From contig JAAELQ010000319.1 in assembly GCA_024226515.1 (NCBI GenBank), forward strand, positions 1-64,000: a stretch of DNA of 64,000 bases. The letters are read 5' to 3'. This DNA comes from a bacterium. GTDB lineage: Bacteria > Acidobacteriota > Polarisedimenticolia > Polarisedimenticolales > Polarisedimenticolaceae. Both the position numbers and the translations under genes were made by a program. The first letter of the stretch is position 1. Every line of letters begins with the position of its first letter. The notes below the pieces were generated by a model. It searched no databases and was not told the origin of the DNA. It was given only the letters and a program-made list of their open reading frames with translations. This document shows positions 35,371 through 43,381 of this stretch, one piece after another.

Positions 35371-36830
35371 CGGGCACCTCCCAGCGTTCTGTGCGATCGC
35401 TGAGAAATGCCGTACTGCGTCCGGTATTCCTCCTCGCTGATCACGGGGCGATGGTCGGCGTGTTCTTTACGGGTCGCCTGAACCTCGAACGCAACGTCGT
35501 AGCTTCCGCGACCCCCGAAGAGCTCGCCGATCTCGATCCGGTTCCCCGAGATCGGTCCCACCGCGACGCCCTTCGACGCCGTGTCGCGTGCCGTAAGCTG
35601 AACAGTGATCGTCTCGGCGGCCGCCAGCACCGCGAAGTGCTCGGGCAGCTCGATCGATGCCCGTCCTCGCTCGAGACGCGCGACCCCACGCCAGAACATC
35701 GCCGCTTCCGGCCCCTCCAGGCTGACGTAGACGATGCGGTGCCCGGGCCGGGTGGGATGATCGACGACGAACGACTTCATATCCCCCCACACGATTCCAT
35801 CGCCGCTCGCATCGACTCGAATCCCCGCCTTGGCGTCTCCCGCACTGTCGCGCACGCTGACGGCGCCGTTATCGGGATGAGCCGCGTTGAGCCCATCCCA
35901 CGTGACGTTCTGATTCCCGTTTGGACCCAACAGCTCGACGAAACCGTAGCCTGTAGGCGATGCCCCGATATTTGCCCTTGCGTCACCCGCGAAGTTGGCC
36001 AGGCTGATTTCGCCGAGATTGGGATCGCTGCTGCTGAGATAGCCGATGTCCGCGTTCAGGTTGCCGTTCGGGCCGTACAACCGCACGCGGCCCTCGTTGC
36101 CGGAATCCACGCCCATCCTCGCTCGGGTACTACCGCCGGCGTCCCCGAACCTGATTTCTCCACGGTCGGCGCTACCACCACTGGACGCGACGACGTTGAC
36201 TCCGTTCGGGCCGCGCAGCTCGAGGAACCCACGGTCAAGACTGGGGGATACTCCGATCTCGGCCCGCGTGCCTCCGTTGTGATCGTGCAGAGTGACATAC
36301 CCGTAGTTGTCCGACAGCGCGGTCAGCTCGAAGTTCCGACTGCCGTTGGCGCCGTCGCCGAACAGTTGTCCCTTGGCGGTGTCGATCAACGTGTGGACCG
36401 GGCCGACCAGGTTCGTGCTCTCCGCGGTCGACAGCGCGAACGGAGTCGACAGCAGCCGGGTTCGAGGCGCCAGCTCGTTGCCCACCGCGCCGCCCGCTGG
36501 TCCGATACGAATCGCGAGGTAACGCTCCTCGAAGCGAAGCTTCTCGTCGAGGGTAGTCTTGGTTCCGAGCAACACGCTGAACCGGCCGTCCACCACCGGC
36601 ACGGGATCGTGAGTCTCCGTCCCCCAGTTCATGTTACCGGTCCCCGTACCGGCTCCGTCCCAGATGGAGAACTCGATGCGGTAGTCCCCCGAGGCCAGCG
36701 GCGTACCGCTGGAGTCGGTGATCAAACCCTCGTAGTTGATCGCGGAAGGAGCCTGCGCATGCAGCGCCGGCGGCGACAGCCCGCAGATCAAAACGACGCA
36801 CAAACCGGTGCAGCGAAGCAAACGGGTCAC
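35367..36830 (-). CDS. Exported fibre-like repeat protein, paralogue 3 (operon leader)
   Basis: This is the first gene of the six-gene operon. From GTG 36830 it has 487 residues; AGGGGG lies 8 bp upstream of the GTG and the signal peptide (LLRCTGLCVVLICGLSPPA) starts there. The frame is open to 36962 but that part has no ribosome site. Domains follow its paralogues: 'INYEGLITDSSGTPLASGDY', repeats with GPNGVNVV, GPNGNLNADI and GPNGNQNV, and the end domain 'HPTRPGHRIVYVSLEGPEAA' with 'LPEHFAVL'. The gap 36831-36988 must contain the operon promoter, but no clear -35/-10 stands out. Confidence 0.8.
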   Translation of the reverse strand: MTRLLRCTGLCVVLICGLSPPALHAQAPSAINYEGLITDSSGTPLASGDYRIEFSIWDGAGTGTGNMNWGTETHDPVPVVDGRFSVLLGTKTTLDEKLRFEERYLAIRIGPAGGAVGNELAPRTRLLSTPFALSTAESTNLVGPVHTLIDTAKGQLFGDGANGSRNFELTALSDNYGYVTLHDHNGGTRAEIGVSPSLDRGFLELRGPNGVNVVASSGGSADRGEIRFGDAGGSTRARMGVDSGNEGRVRLYGPNGNLNADIGYLSSSDPNLGEISLANFAGDARANIGASPTGYGFVELLGPNGNQNVTWDGLNAAHPDNGAVSVRDSAGDAKAGIRVDASGDGIVWGDMKSFVVDHPTRPGHRIVYVSLEGPEAAMFWRGVARLERGRASIELPEHFAVLAAAETITVQLTARDTASKGVAVGPISGNRIEIGELFGGRGSYDVAFEVQATRKEHADHRPVISEEEYRTQYGISQRSHRTLGGAR

Positions 36831-36988
36831 GATCCACCCCCTCGTCGTTCTCGACGGGTTCAACGCGGTCGATTCGTCCGCAAGTGGGGACTCGGTCGGC
36901 GCAGACGCCACGGGCCACGGCACGAATGCGGGATCATCGCGCGCCGACGCAACTCGACACAATCGGAAAGAAGCGAATTCGACGCGCC

Positions 36989-37008
36989 AAAAAACCTACG
37001 CGCGTAGG
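36989..37008 (-). terminator. Rho-independent terminator after the LuxR-type regulator
   Basis: On the minus strand the palindrome CCTACGCGCGTAGG (36995-37008) is followed directly by six T (36989-36994). It starts 2 bp after the regulator's stop codon. It separates the regulator's transcript from the fibre operon that begins downstream on the same strand. Confidence 0.85.
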
Positions 37009-37009
37009 G

Positions 37010-37777
37010 CTATGCGTCGAGCGAGGTGAGCCCTTCGCGGATCGCGAACTTGGTCAGGCCGGCAACCGTGCGGATGTCGAGCTTGCGCATGATGCGCTCG
37101 CGGTGTGTTGAAACCGTCTTCACGCTGACCTCGAGGCGCGCAGCGATCTCCTTGGTGCTCTCGCCCCCGGCGATGGCGCGCACGATCTCCCTCTCGCGCG
37201 GGGTCAGCACCGACTGCGGGTCCGCGCTCCGTTCATGCTTGCCGTTGCGGTAGACGTGAAGCACGTGGCCCAGGGTCCGTGGGCTGAGATAGGCCTGGTC
37301 CGCTGCGACGGACCGAATCGCCAGCAGCAGCTCCGCTGCGGAACAGTCCTTGACAACGTAACCCGATGCACCGGCTTCGAGGGCATCCTCTACGCAGTGC
37401 CGCTCGGCGCGGTTCGACAGGAAGAGGATGCCGACCGACGGCAGCTCCTCGAGGATCCGTCGCGCCGTCTCGAGTCCGCTCATGCCCGGGAACGACAGGC
37501 CCAGCACGACGACCGAGGGTCGTGTCGTGCGGGCCGCCTCGATGGCCTCCGCTCCGCTGCGGCACGTTGCGACGATGTCGATGTCGGTTTCTTGCTCGGT
37601 CAGGGCGTCGACGCCCGCCATCATGAGCTCGTGACGATCGGCGAGCACGACGCGGATGCGCGCGCTGGATTCCGGTCGGGTCGCGACCCGACCGGCGAAA
37701 CCGGCTTCCCGGGCCGGCTCGACCCTCGGTCCGGAACGTCCGCGCGCCTCGGCCGATTGCCGGTCCTCGTGCTTCAC
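37010..37777 (-). CDS. LuxR/NarL-type response regulator with degenerate receiver
   Basis: From GTG 37777 (AAGGGG nine bases upstream) the product has 255 residues; the frame is open to a GTG at 37852. The receiver domain (about 40-155) lacks the phosphoacceptor: the usual 'D' in VVLLD is Gly at about 93 (VVVLGLSFPGMSGLE), and the acidic pair near the start reads ADRHE instead of ADDH. The conserved lysine (GYVVKD) remains. The C-terminus is a LuxR HTH ('LTPREREIVRAIAGGESTKE', 'SVKTVSTHRERIMRKL'). It cannot be phosphorylated in the normal way. No histidine kinase is adjacent. It has its own terminator and lies directly upstream of the fibre operon. Confidence 0.88.
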   Translation of the reverse strand: MKHEDRQSAEARGRSGPRVEPAREAGFAGRVATRPESSARIRVVLADRHELMMAGVDALTEQETDIDIVATCRSGAEAIEAARTTRPSVVVLGLSFPGMSGLETARRILEELPSVGILFLSNRAERHCVEDALEAGASGYVVKDCSAAELLLAIRSVAADQAYLSPRTLGHVLHVYRNGKHERSADPQSVLTPREREIVRAIAGGESTKEIAARLEVSVKTVSTHRERIMRKLDIRTVAGLTKFAIREGLTSLDA

Positions 37778-37942
37778 TTGACGATGCCCCTTCGCCGATA
37801 TCCCGAGCGCCGGCCGCAACGGTTCTTGATCTGATTCTAACCCGATTGTCACCCAAAAGGATGGCCAAACTCCGGCTTCTCGAATCTGGGCTAATAAAGG
37901 AATTGTCGTAGCGGTTATGCAACGATCGCGTTGCTGTAAAGG

Positions 37943-39988
37943 CTATTCGCGGTCGTACATCTCGAACCACTTCAGGATGTGCGCCACCTTCGAGATGAGA
38001 TTGCTCGGCCGCGCCGTGATGCCGTGTGACGCGTCGGGGATGCGCACCAGCGCCGTGTCGACCCGCATCAGCTTCAGCGCCTGGTAGTACTGCTCGGACT
38101 CGGACATCGGCGTGCGGTAGTCGGCCTCGCCGGTCAGCAGCATCGTCGGCGTCTCGACGTTGCCCGCCAGCGACAGCGGCGAGCGCTTCATGTAGTGCTC
38201 GGTGTGGTCCCACGGCAGCCCCGGGAACCAGTACTTGTAGAAGAAGCCCGGCAGGTCGGCCGTCAGCACGAAGCTGTACCAGTTGATCACCGGCTTGGCG
38301 ACGACTGCGGCGCGGAAGCGATCGGTCTTGCCGACGATCCACGCCGTCAGTACTCCGCCGCCGCTGCCGCCGGTGACGAACATGCGCTCCGGGTCGACGT
38401 AGCCCTGCGCCAGCACCGCGTCGATGCCGGACATCAAGTCGTCGTAGTCCTCGCCGGGGTAGTTGTGGTGGATCAGGTTGCCGAACTCCTGCCCGTAGCT
38501 GGTGCTGCCGCGTGGGTTGATGTAAACGACGACGTAGCCCGCCGCCGCGAATAGCTGCACCTCGGCGGCGAAGCGCGGGCCGTAGTTGGCGAAGGGGCCG
38601 CCGTGGATCTCGAGGATCAGTGGGTACTTCCTCTGCGGGTCGAAGCCCGGCGGTTTCGCGATCCAGCCCTGGATCGAGCGGCCGTCGTGGGACGAGTCGA
38701 AGACGATCTCCTCGACCGTGGCCAGCTCCTTGTGGCCGAACAGATCCTCGTTGAGCCGCGTCAGCGTCTTGGGTTCGTCCTTGCCCTTCAGCAACACGGC
38801 AACGTCGCCGGGCCGCGTGCCGCTCACGGTGTTGAACGCGATCGAGCCGTCATCCGAGACACTGAAAGAACCGCCGGCGTACGGCCGGCCGATCGACGTG
38901 CCGCCCATGCCCGCGACGAGCGGCTTCGCCTTGCCGCCCGGCTCGACGTAGCCCACGTGCGACGTGCCGCGGTCGTCGTAGCGGAAGTAGAGGCCCTTCC
39001 CGTCGCGGCTCCACACCGGACTACGCACCGAGCGGTCGAGAGCCTCGGTGACCGCGCGCGCCCCGCTGCCGTCGCGGTTCATCACGTACAGGCGCATCAC
39101 CTGGTAGCCCTGGTAGCGATCGTCGTAACCGAGGTAGGCGATGCGCTTGCCGTCCGGCGAGACGACCGGGTCGCGGTCGGGGCCGAAGCGTTCGGTCAGC
39201 GCGCGGATCTTGCCGTCGGCCAGCGCCACCTCGTAGATCTCGCTGTTGGACGGCTCGTGCTCGAAGTTCTCGTGGCGGTTGGCCGAGAAGACGAGGTGTT
39301 CTGCGTCGGGAGTCCACGACGGTGTGCCGTCGTGGTTGAACTCGCCGCTCGTCAGCTGTCGCGGAGTCCCGCCGTCGGCCGGCATCACGAACAGATGCCG
39401 GTGCCCGGGCTCGACGTAGCCCGAGCCGTCCCTGCGGTAGGTCATGCTGCGGATCACGCGCGCGGCCTCGGCCCACTCGGCGCCCTCGGGGGCGGAGGGC
39501 AGCGTGACGAAGGGCTCGGCCCGCGCCGGAACGCGCATCGTGAACGCGATCGACCGGCCGTCCGGAGACCAGCGAATCCCGCCCGGACCTTCGGTCAGCC
39601 GCGTCAGGCGCGTGCTGCGCCCCGTTTCCATGTCGCGCGAGTAAAGCTGTGACGAGCCGTCGTCGCTCGAGACGTACAGCAGCCGCTTGCCGTCGGGGGA
39701 CCAGCGCGGCGATCCCGCGTCGCCGCTGTCCGTCACCGGCCAGTGCTTGCCGCCGTCCGTGTGGACGAGCCACACGTCCGTGCGCCGCCGGTCGGTCATC
39801 ACGTCCATGTAGTTGCGCACGTAGGCGACATACCCGCCGTCCGGGGCGATCTGCGGGTCGGCGGCGTACTCCAGCTCGAACACGTCCATCGGCGTCATCC
39901 GCCGGTCGGCAACGTACTCGGCCGCGGACGGCGCGATAGCGAGAACGGCGACCAGCAGAACCAGCAGACTCGACAGTGATTTCTTCAT
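37943..39988 (-). CDS. S9 family peptidase (acylaminoacyl-peptidase / DPP type)
   Basis: The 681-residue exported serine peptidase has a signal peptide (KKSLSSLLVLLVAVLAIAPSA), an N-terminal beta-propeller of PD40-type repeats ('SPRWSPDGKRLLYVSSDDGS', 'IRWSPDGRSIAFT', 'PSWTPDAEHLVFSA'), and a C-terminal alpha/beta-hydrolase domain. The catalytic triad is visible: Ser at about 542 in GGSGGG, Asp at about 623 in GEADYRT, His at about 655 in DASHG. It would trim oligopeptides in the periplasm. It stands alone, divergent from the next gene. Confidence 0.93.
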   Translation of the reverse strand: MKKSLSSLLVLLVAVLAIAPSAAEYVADRRMTPMDVFELEYAADPQIAPDGGYVAYVRNYMDVMTDRRRTDVWLVHTDGGKHWPVTDSGDAGSPRWSPDGKRLLYVSSDDGSSQLYSRDMETGRSTRLTRLTEGPGGIRWSPDGRSIAFTMRVPARAEPFVTLPSAPEGAEWAEAARVIRSMTYRRDGSGYVEPGHRHLFVMPADGGTPRQLTSGEFNHDGTPSWTPDAEHLVFSANRHENFEHEPSNSEIYEVALADGKIRALTERFGPDRDPVVSPDGKRIAYLGYDDRYQGYQVMRLYVMNRDGSGARAVTEALDRSVRSPVWSRDGKGLYFRYDDRGTSHVGYVEPGGKAKPLVAGMGGTSIGRPYAGGSFSVSDDGSIAFNTVSGTRPGDVAVLLKGKDEPKTLTRLNEDLFGHKELATVEEIVFDSSHDGRSIQGWIAKPPGFDPQRKYPLILEIHGGPFANYGPRFAAEVQLFAAAGYVVVYINPRGSTSYGQEFGNLIHHNYPGEDYDDLMSGIDAVLAQGYVDPERMFVTGGSGGGVLTAWIVGKTDRFRAAVVAKPVINWYSFVLTADLPGFFYKYWFPGLPWDHTEHYMKRSPLSLAGNVETPTMLLTGEADYRTPMSESEQYYQALKLMRVDTALVRIPDASHGITARPSNLISKVAHILKWFEMYDRE

Positions 39989-40087
39989 GCGCGCGATTGT
40001 AAGACAGTCCGCAAACGGATCGTAGGCGGGGCCGGATTTTCGTGGTACGTTCCCCTCAGCGTCTGAAAACTAGAGGGGCATACGACC

Positions 40088-42226
40088 TTGCGCGAGGGGC
40101 ACGAGGTTGCAGGGGGCCGTGTCGATCCGGTCGCCGCGAGACGTTTGTTCGCGGCGTCGTTTCTGGCACTGTTCTTCGAACTACTGTTGATTCGGTGGGT
40201 TCCCACCGAGGTGTACTACCTCGGCTACTTCAAGAACTGCATCCTGCTCGCGACCTTCCTCGGCTTCGGTGTCGGCTGCGCCACGCGCTTCTCGGTCGAC
40301 CGGCTGCTGCCGTTCTACGGTCTCGGCGTCGCCGCGTTCGTGATCCTCGTCGGCCGCATCGAGGATCTCGTCAAGATCCAGGCCTTCCGCACGGGCGAGG
40401 TGCTGTTCCCGCAGCCGACCGCCACCGGGGTCGAGGTGCCGATCCTGGGGCTGCTGGTGGTGATGTTCGTCCTGTGCGCGCTGCTGATGCTGCCGCTGGG
40501 GCGCCTGGTCGGCCGACTGTTCTCCGAGTTCGCTCCCCTGCGCGCCTACACGATCAACGTGCTGGCCAGCCTGCTGGGCATCGTGACGCTGATCGCGCTG
40601 AGCTTCTTCGAGACCAGTCCGACATGGTGGTTTCTGCTCTTCTTCTTGCCGCTGTTCTGGCTCCTGCGCCGCGATCCGCGCGGGGTGATCGTCACGCTCG
40701 TGTCGTTCGTGATGGTCGTCGTCGCGCTGCAGGCGACGCGCGATCCGCTCGAGTTCTGGTCGCCGTACCACAAGATCACGCTGGACGAGCAGCCGCACGA
40801 ACTGATCAACTCGCGCATGCTGATGACCAACAACAACGGTCATCAGGTACTGTACGACCTCGGAGCGGAGCGCACGCGGGAGCGCGTCGGTCGAACCGAG
40901 CGCGCCTGGGCCGCCTTCGACAAGCACGAAGCTTTCTACAACGCGGCCTACCGCATCGTCCGACCGAAGTCGGTGCTGATCATCGGCGGGGGCACGGGCA
41001 ACGAGGCCGCGGCCGCGCTGCGCAACGGTGCCGAGCGGATCGACGTGGTCGAGATCGACCCCGTGATCCTCGACATCGGGCGCGAGTACCACCCCGAGCG
41101 GCCGTACGACGCGACGAACGTGCGCGTCATCAACGATGACGCGCGGCACTACCTGTCGACGACGAACGAGACGTACGATCTGATCGTCTTCGGCTTCCTC
41201 GACTCGACGAGTCGACTGTCGAGCATGGCCAACATCCGCCTCGACAACTATGTCTACACGTACGAGTGCCTCGAACGTGCGCGCACGCGGCTCAACGACG
41301 ACGGCCTGCTGCAGCTTGGCTATTACGTCGTGCAGAACTTCATCAAGATCCGGCTGTACCAGATGCTGACCGACGTCTTCGATCAGAAGCCGCTGGCCTA
41401 CGCCAACGTCATCTTCTTCACCGGCCCGGCCGTCGAGGGCCGAACGCACCTCGCGCTGCCCGGGATGAAGCAGAGTCTTCCGCCGGACGATCTCGAGGCC
41501 GTGCGGTACGCCACGGACGACTGGCCGTATCTCAGCCTGGCGAAGCCGTCGATCTCGCGCGACTACGTGATCTCGCTGGCGCTGATGCTGGTCCTCTCGA
41601 TCGTCATGATCGGCATCTTCCTCGGGCGCTCCGCGGGCGAGCGCTTCCGCTCCGAGGCGTCGGCGTTGTTCCTGCTGCAGGGCATCGCGTTCATGTTGCT
41701 CGAGACGAACTGCATCAACCGCATGGCCCTGGTGCTGGGCTCGACGTGGATCGTGACCTCGGTCGCCATCGTCTTCGTCTTGATCTCCTCGCTGCTCAGC
41801 ATCGCGATCGTGCGCCGCGGTCCGTGGCCCGGCGTGCCGACGATTCTCGGCTTCCTCGCGGCGAGTCTCGTGCTGAACTTCTTCGTCGACGTCAACTCGT
41901 TCTTCGGTCTTCCGCGCGCGGCGCAGATCGTCATCCCGTCGTTGATCGTCTATCTGCCGATCCTCGGCTCGAGCCTGCTGTTCTGCCGCATGTTTCAGGG
42001 GCAGCAAACCGGCGCGTTCTACTTCGGTATCAACTTGCTCGGCGCGATGCTGGGCGGCTTCCTCGAGTACCTGACGCTGGTGATCGGCATCCGCAACCTG
42101 TACCTGGTGGGCCTGGCCGTCGTTGCGGCGCTGGCGATCGTCTACGTCCGATCCCGAACGACGCAGGAGCACGCGGCACCGCAGCTGGCGACGGCGGCCG
42201 GTGTGAGTTCTAGGCGGTCGCCGTGA
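40088..42226 (+). CDS. Polytopic membrane protein with spermidine-synthase-like domain
   Basis: The 712-residue protein has about six N-terminal membrane helices (20-215) and a cytosolic Rossmann methyltransferase-like domain (about 295-440: 'SVLIIGGGTGNEAAAALRNG', 'IDVVEIDPVILDIGREY', 'VINDDARHYL', 'YDLIVFGFLDS'). About seven C-terminal helices follow (490-700). Such membrane-fused spermidine-synthase-like proteins are common in environmental bacteria and their reaction is mostly unknown. The start is TTG 40088 with GGGGC upstream; no better start is in frame. Its 3' end overlaps the convergent small membrane-protein gene by 17 bp. Confidence 0.85.
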   Translation: MREGHEVAGGRVDPVAARRLFAASFLALFFELLLIRWVPTEVYYLGYFKNCILLATFLGFGVGCATRFSVDRLLPFYGLGVAAFVILVGRIEDLVKIQAFRTGEVLFPQPTATGVEVPILGLLVVMFVLCALLMLPLGRLVGRLFSEFAPLRAYTINVLASLLGIVTLIALSFFETSPTWWFLLFFLPLFWLLRRDPRGVIVTLVSFVMVVVALQATRDPLEFWSPYHKITLDEQPHELINSRMLMTNNNGHQVLYDLGAERTRERVGRTERAWAAFDKHEAFYNAAYRIVRPKSVLIIGGGTGNEAAAALRNGAERIDVVEIDPVILDIGREYHPERPYDATNVRVINDDARHYLSTTNETYDLIVFGFLDSTSRLSSMANIRLDNYVYTYECLERARTRLNDDGLLQLGYYVVQNFIKIRLYQMLTDVFDQKPLAYANVIFFTGPAVEGRTHLALPGMKQSLPPDDLEAVRYATDDWPYLSLAKPSISRDYVISLALMLVLSIVMIGIFLGRSAGERFRSEASALFLLQGIAFMLLETNCINRMALVLGSTWIVTSVAIVFVLISSLLSIAIVRRGPWPGVPTILGFLAASLVLNFFVDVNSFFGLPRAAQIVIPSLIVYLPILGSSLLFCRMFQGQQTGAFYFGINLLGAMLGGFLEYLTLVIGIRNLYLVGLAVVAALAIVYVRSRTTQEHAAPQLATAAGVSSRRSP

Positions 42227-42461
42227 TGCGGTTGTAGATCCAGGCCAGCAGCGCCCCGCCGAAGGCGCCGTCCAGCAGGCCCCAGGCGAATCCGATCAGG
42301 CTCCCCGCCGGGGTGACCGAGTAGCCGCGATAGACCTTGGACACGAAGGTCGGGTCGCTCGAAGGACCGTCCAGCAGGATGATCCACCACGTGCCGAAGA
42401 GCAGCGCGCAGCCCCAGAGCAGAGCGCACGTGATCGCGAGAGCCTTCACATCGAGTTTCAT
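42210..42461 (-). CDS. Small holin-like membrane protein
   Basis: The 83-residue protein from ATG 42461 (GGAGG seven bases upstream) starts MKLDVKALAITCALLWG. It has two or three membrane helices, with 'GYSVTPAGSLIGFAWGLLDG' and 'GGALLAWIYNRI'. Databases often call this family a bacteriophage holin, but members are widespread chromosomal genes of unknown role, and nothing phage-like is nearby. An ATG four codons earlier (42473) is less likely because it precedes the ribosome site. Confidence 0.8.
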   Translation of the reverse strand: MKLDVKALAITCALLWGCALLFGTWWIILLDGPSSDPTFVSKVYRGYSVTPAGSLIGFAWGLLDGAFGGALLAWIYNRITATA

Positions 42462-42494
42462 GATCGCCTCCATACCCGATATTCCTGGACGATG

Positions 42495-42513
42495 TGTACC
42501 ATATAATAGTACA
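42495..42513 (+). promoter_or_regulatory. Operator overlapping the -10 box of the HTH/nucleotidyltransferase pair
   Basis: TGTAC (42495-42499) and GTACA (42509-42513) form a dyad around a perfect -10 TATAAT (42502-42507), 14 bp before the HTH gene. A repressor bound here would block RNA polymerase, which fits autoregulation by the HTH protein. No strong -35 is visible. Confidence 0.7.
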
Positions 42514-42521
42514 ATCTGATC

Positions 42522-42893
42522 ATGAGACTCTGCCCCGAACAGGTGCGCCGGTTGGCGAAGTCGAGAGGCCGGTCTCTCAGCGAACTCCTCCGGGCGGCGG
42601 GTATCAGCCGCACGGCCTACTACTCTCTGACCCGTCGTCCGTCGGTGTTGCCGAAGACGGTTCGCGAGCTGGCCCGGGTACTGGGGGTTTCGCCGATGGA
42701 GATCCTCGACGCTGCCTCATCCGACGAGGCGACCCACCAGGGTCGTCTGCGCGAAGCCCAACGCATTCTCGCCGCGGACCCCAGCACGTCGTTCGAGAAC
42801 GTGTGGCACACGCTGTGTCTGCTGGAACTCGATCCGATCGAACGCCTCAACCGGAGCCTGATCCGTGGCCGCGCCAGCGCCATTCACCGATAA
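42522..42893 (+). CDS. XRE-like HTH protein (putative antitoxin)
   Basis: The 123-residue protein has an N-terminal HTH (about 5-65: 'RGRSLSELLRAAGISRTAYY' then LTRRPSVLPKTVRELARVLG), and a helical C-terminus of about 50 residues ('ENVWHTLCLLELDPIERLNR'). Its 3' end overlaps the nucleotidyltransferase-like gene by 29 bp. A compact operator spans its -10 box. The pair has the layout of a toxin-antitoxin module in which this is the DNA-binding antitoxin; that role is inferred. Confidence 0.82.
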   Translation: MRLCPEQVRRLAKSRGRSLSELLRAAGISRTAYYSLTRRPSVLPKTVRELARVLGVSPMEILDAASSDEATHQGRLREAQRILAADPSTSFENVWHTLCLLELDPIERLNRSLIRGRASAIHR

Positions 42894-43332
42894 AGAGCTG
42901 GCATTCCTGCAAGCCCTCGAGGACGAGGGCGTGGAATACCTGGTGGTCGGATTGGCGGCTGCTGCGCTGCAGGGCGCACCTGCGGTTACCCAGGACATCG
43001 ATCTGTGGTTCCGCGATCTCTCGGATCCCGGCGTACAGTCAGCGTTGCGTAGCGTCGGCGCCACCTACATTCCGCCGGGCTCGAACAACCCGCCGCTGAT
43101 CGTCGGAGGCGGCGCCGATCTGTTCGACCTGGTCGTGCACATGCGTGGCCTGCGGTCGTTCTCCGAAGAGCGCAGCCAAGCCGTGCGAATACGACTCGGT
43201 TCGACGACCGTCCCGGTCCTGCCACTCGACCGCATCATCGCCAGCAAGAAGGCAACCGACCGTCCCAAGGATCGCGCAATCCTGCCCGTGCTCGAGGATT
43301 GCCTCAAAGTCCAGAGGAAGCGCAAGACCTGA
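42865..43332 (+). CDS. Nucleotidyltransferase-fold protein (putative toxin)
   Basis: The 155-residue protein from GTG 42865 has the start of an AbiEii/MNT-type nucleotidyltransferase fold: 'VEYLVVGLAAAALQGAPAVT' followed by QDIDLWF with the paired acidic residues. Further on are 'GGADLFDLVVHMRGL' and a C-terminal 'PLDRIIASKKATDRPKDRA', typical of this small family. It may nucleotidylate an RNA or protein target. Translation is coupled to the HTH gene by overlap. Toxicity is inference from context. Confidence 0.8.
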   Translation: MAAPAPFTDKELAFLQALEDEGVEYLVVGLAAAALQGAPAVTQDIDLWFRDLSDPGVQSALRSVGATYIPPGSNNPPLIVGGGADLFDLVVHMRGLRSFSEERSQAVRIRLGSTTVPVLPLDRIIASKKATDRPKDRAILPVLEDCLKVQRKRKT

Positions 43333-43381
43333 CTCGTGCTAGTCTCGCCGCGGGAGCACCCCGCGCGGTGCGAGGAAGCCT

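Noticed and set aside
32459..36830. Phage tail-fibre genes of a prophage
   Set aside because: All three proteins have Sec signal peptides, and no capsid, portal, terminase or integrase gene is nearby; the holin-like gene at 42210 belongs to a common chromosomal family.
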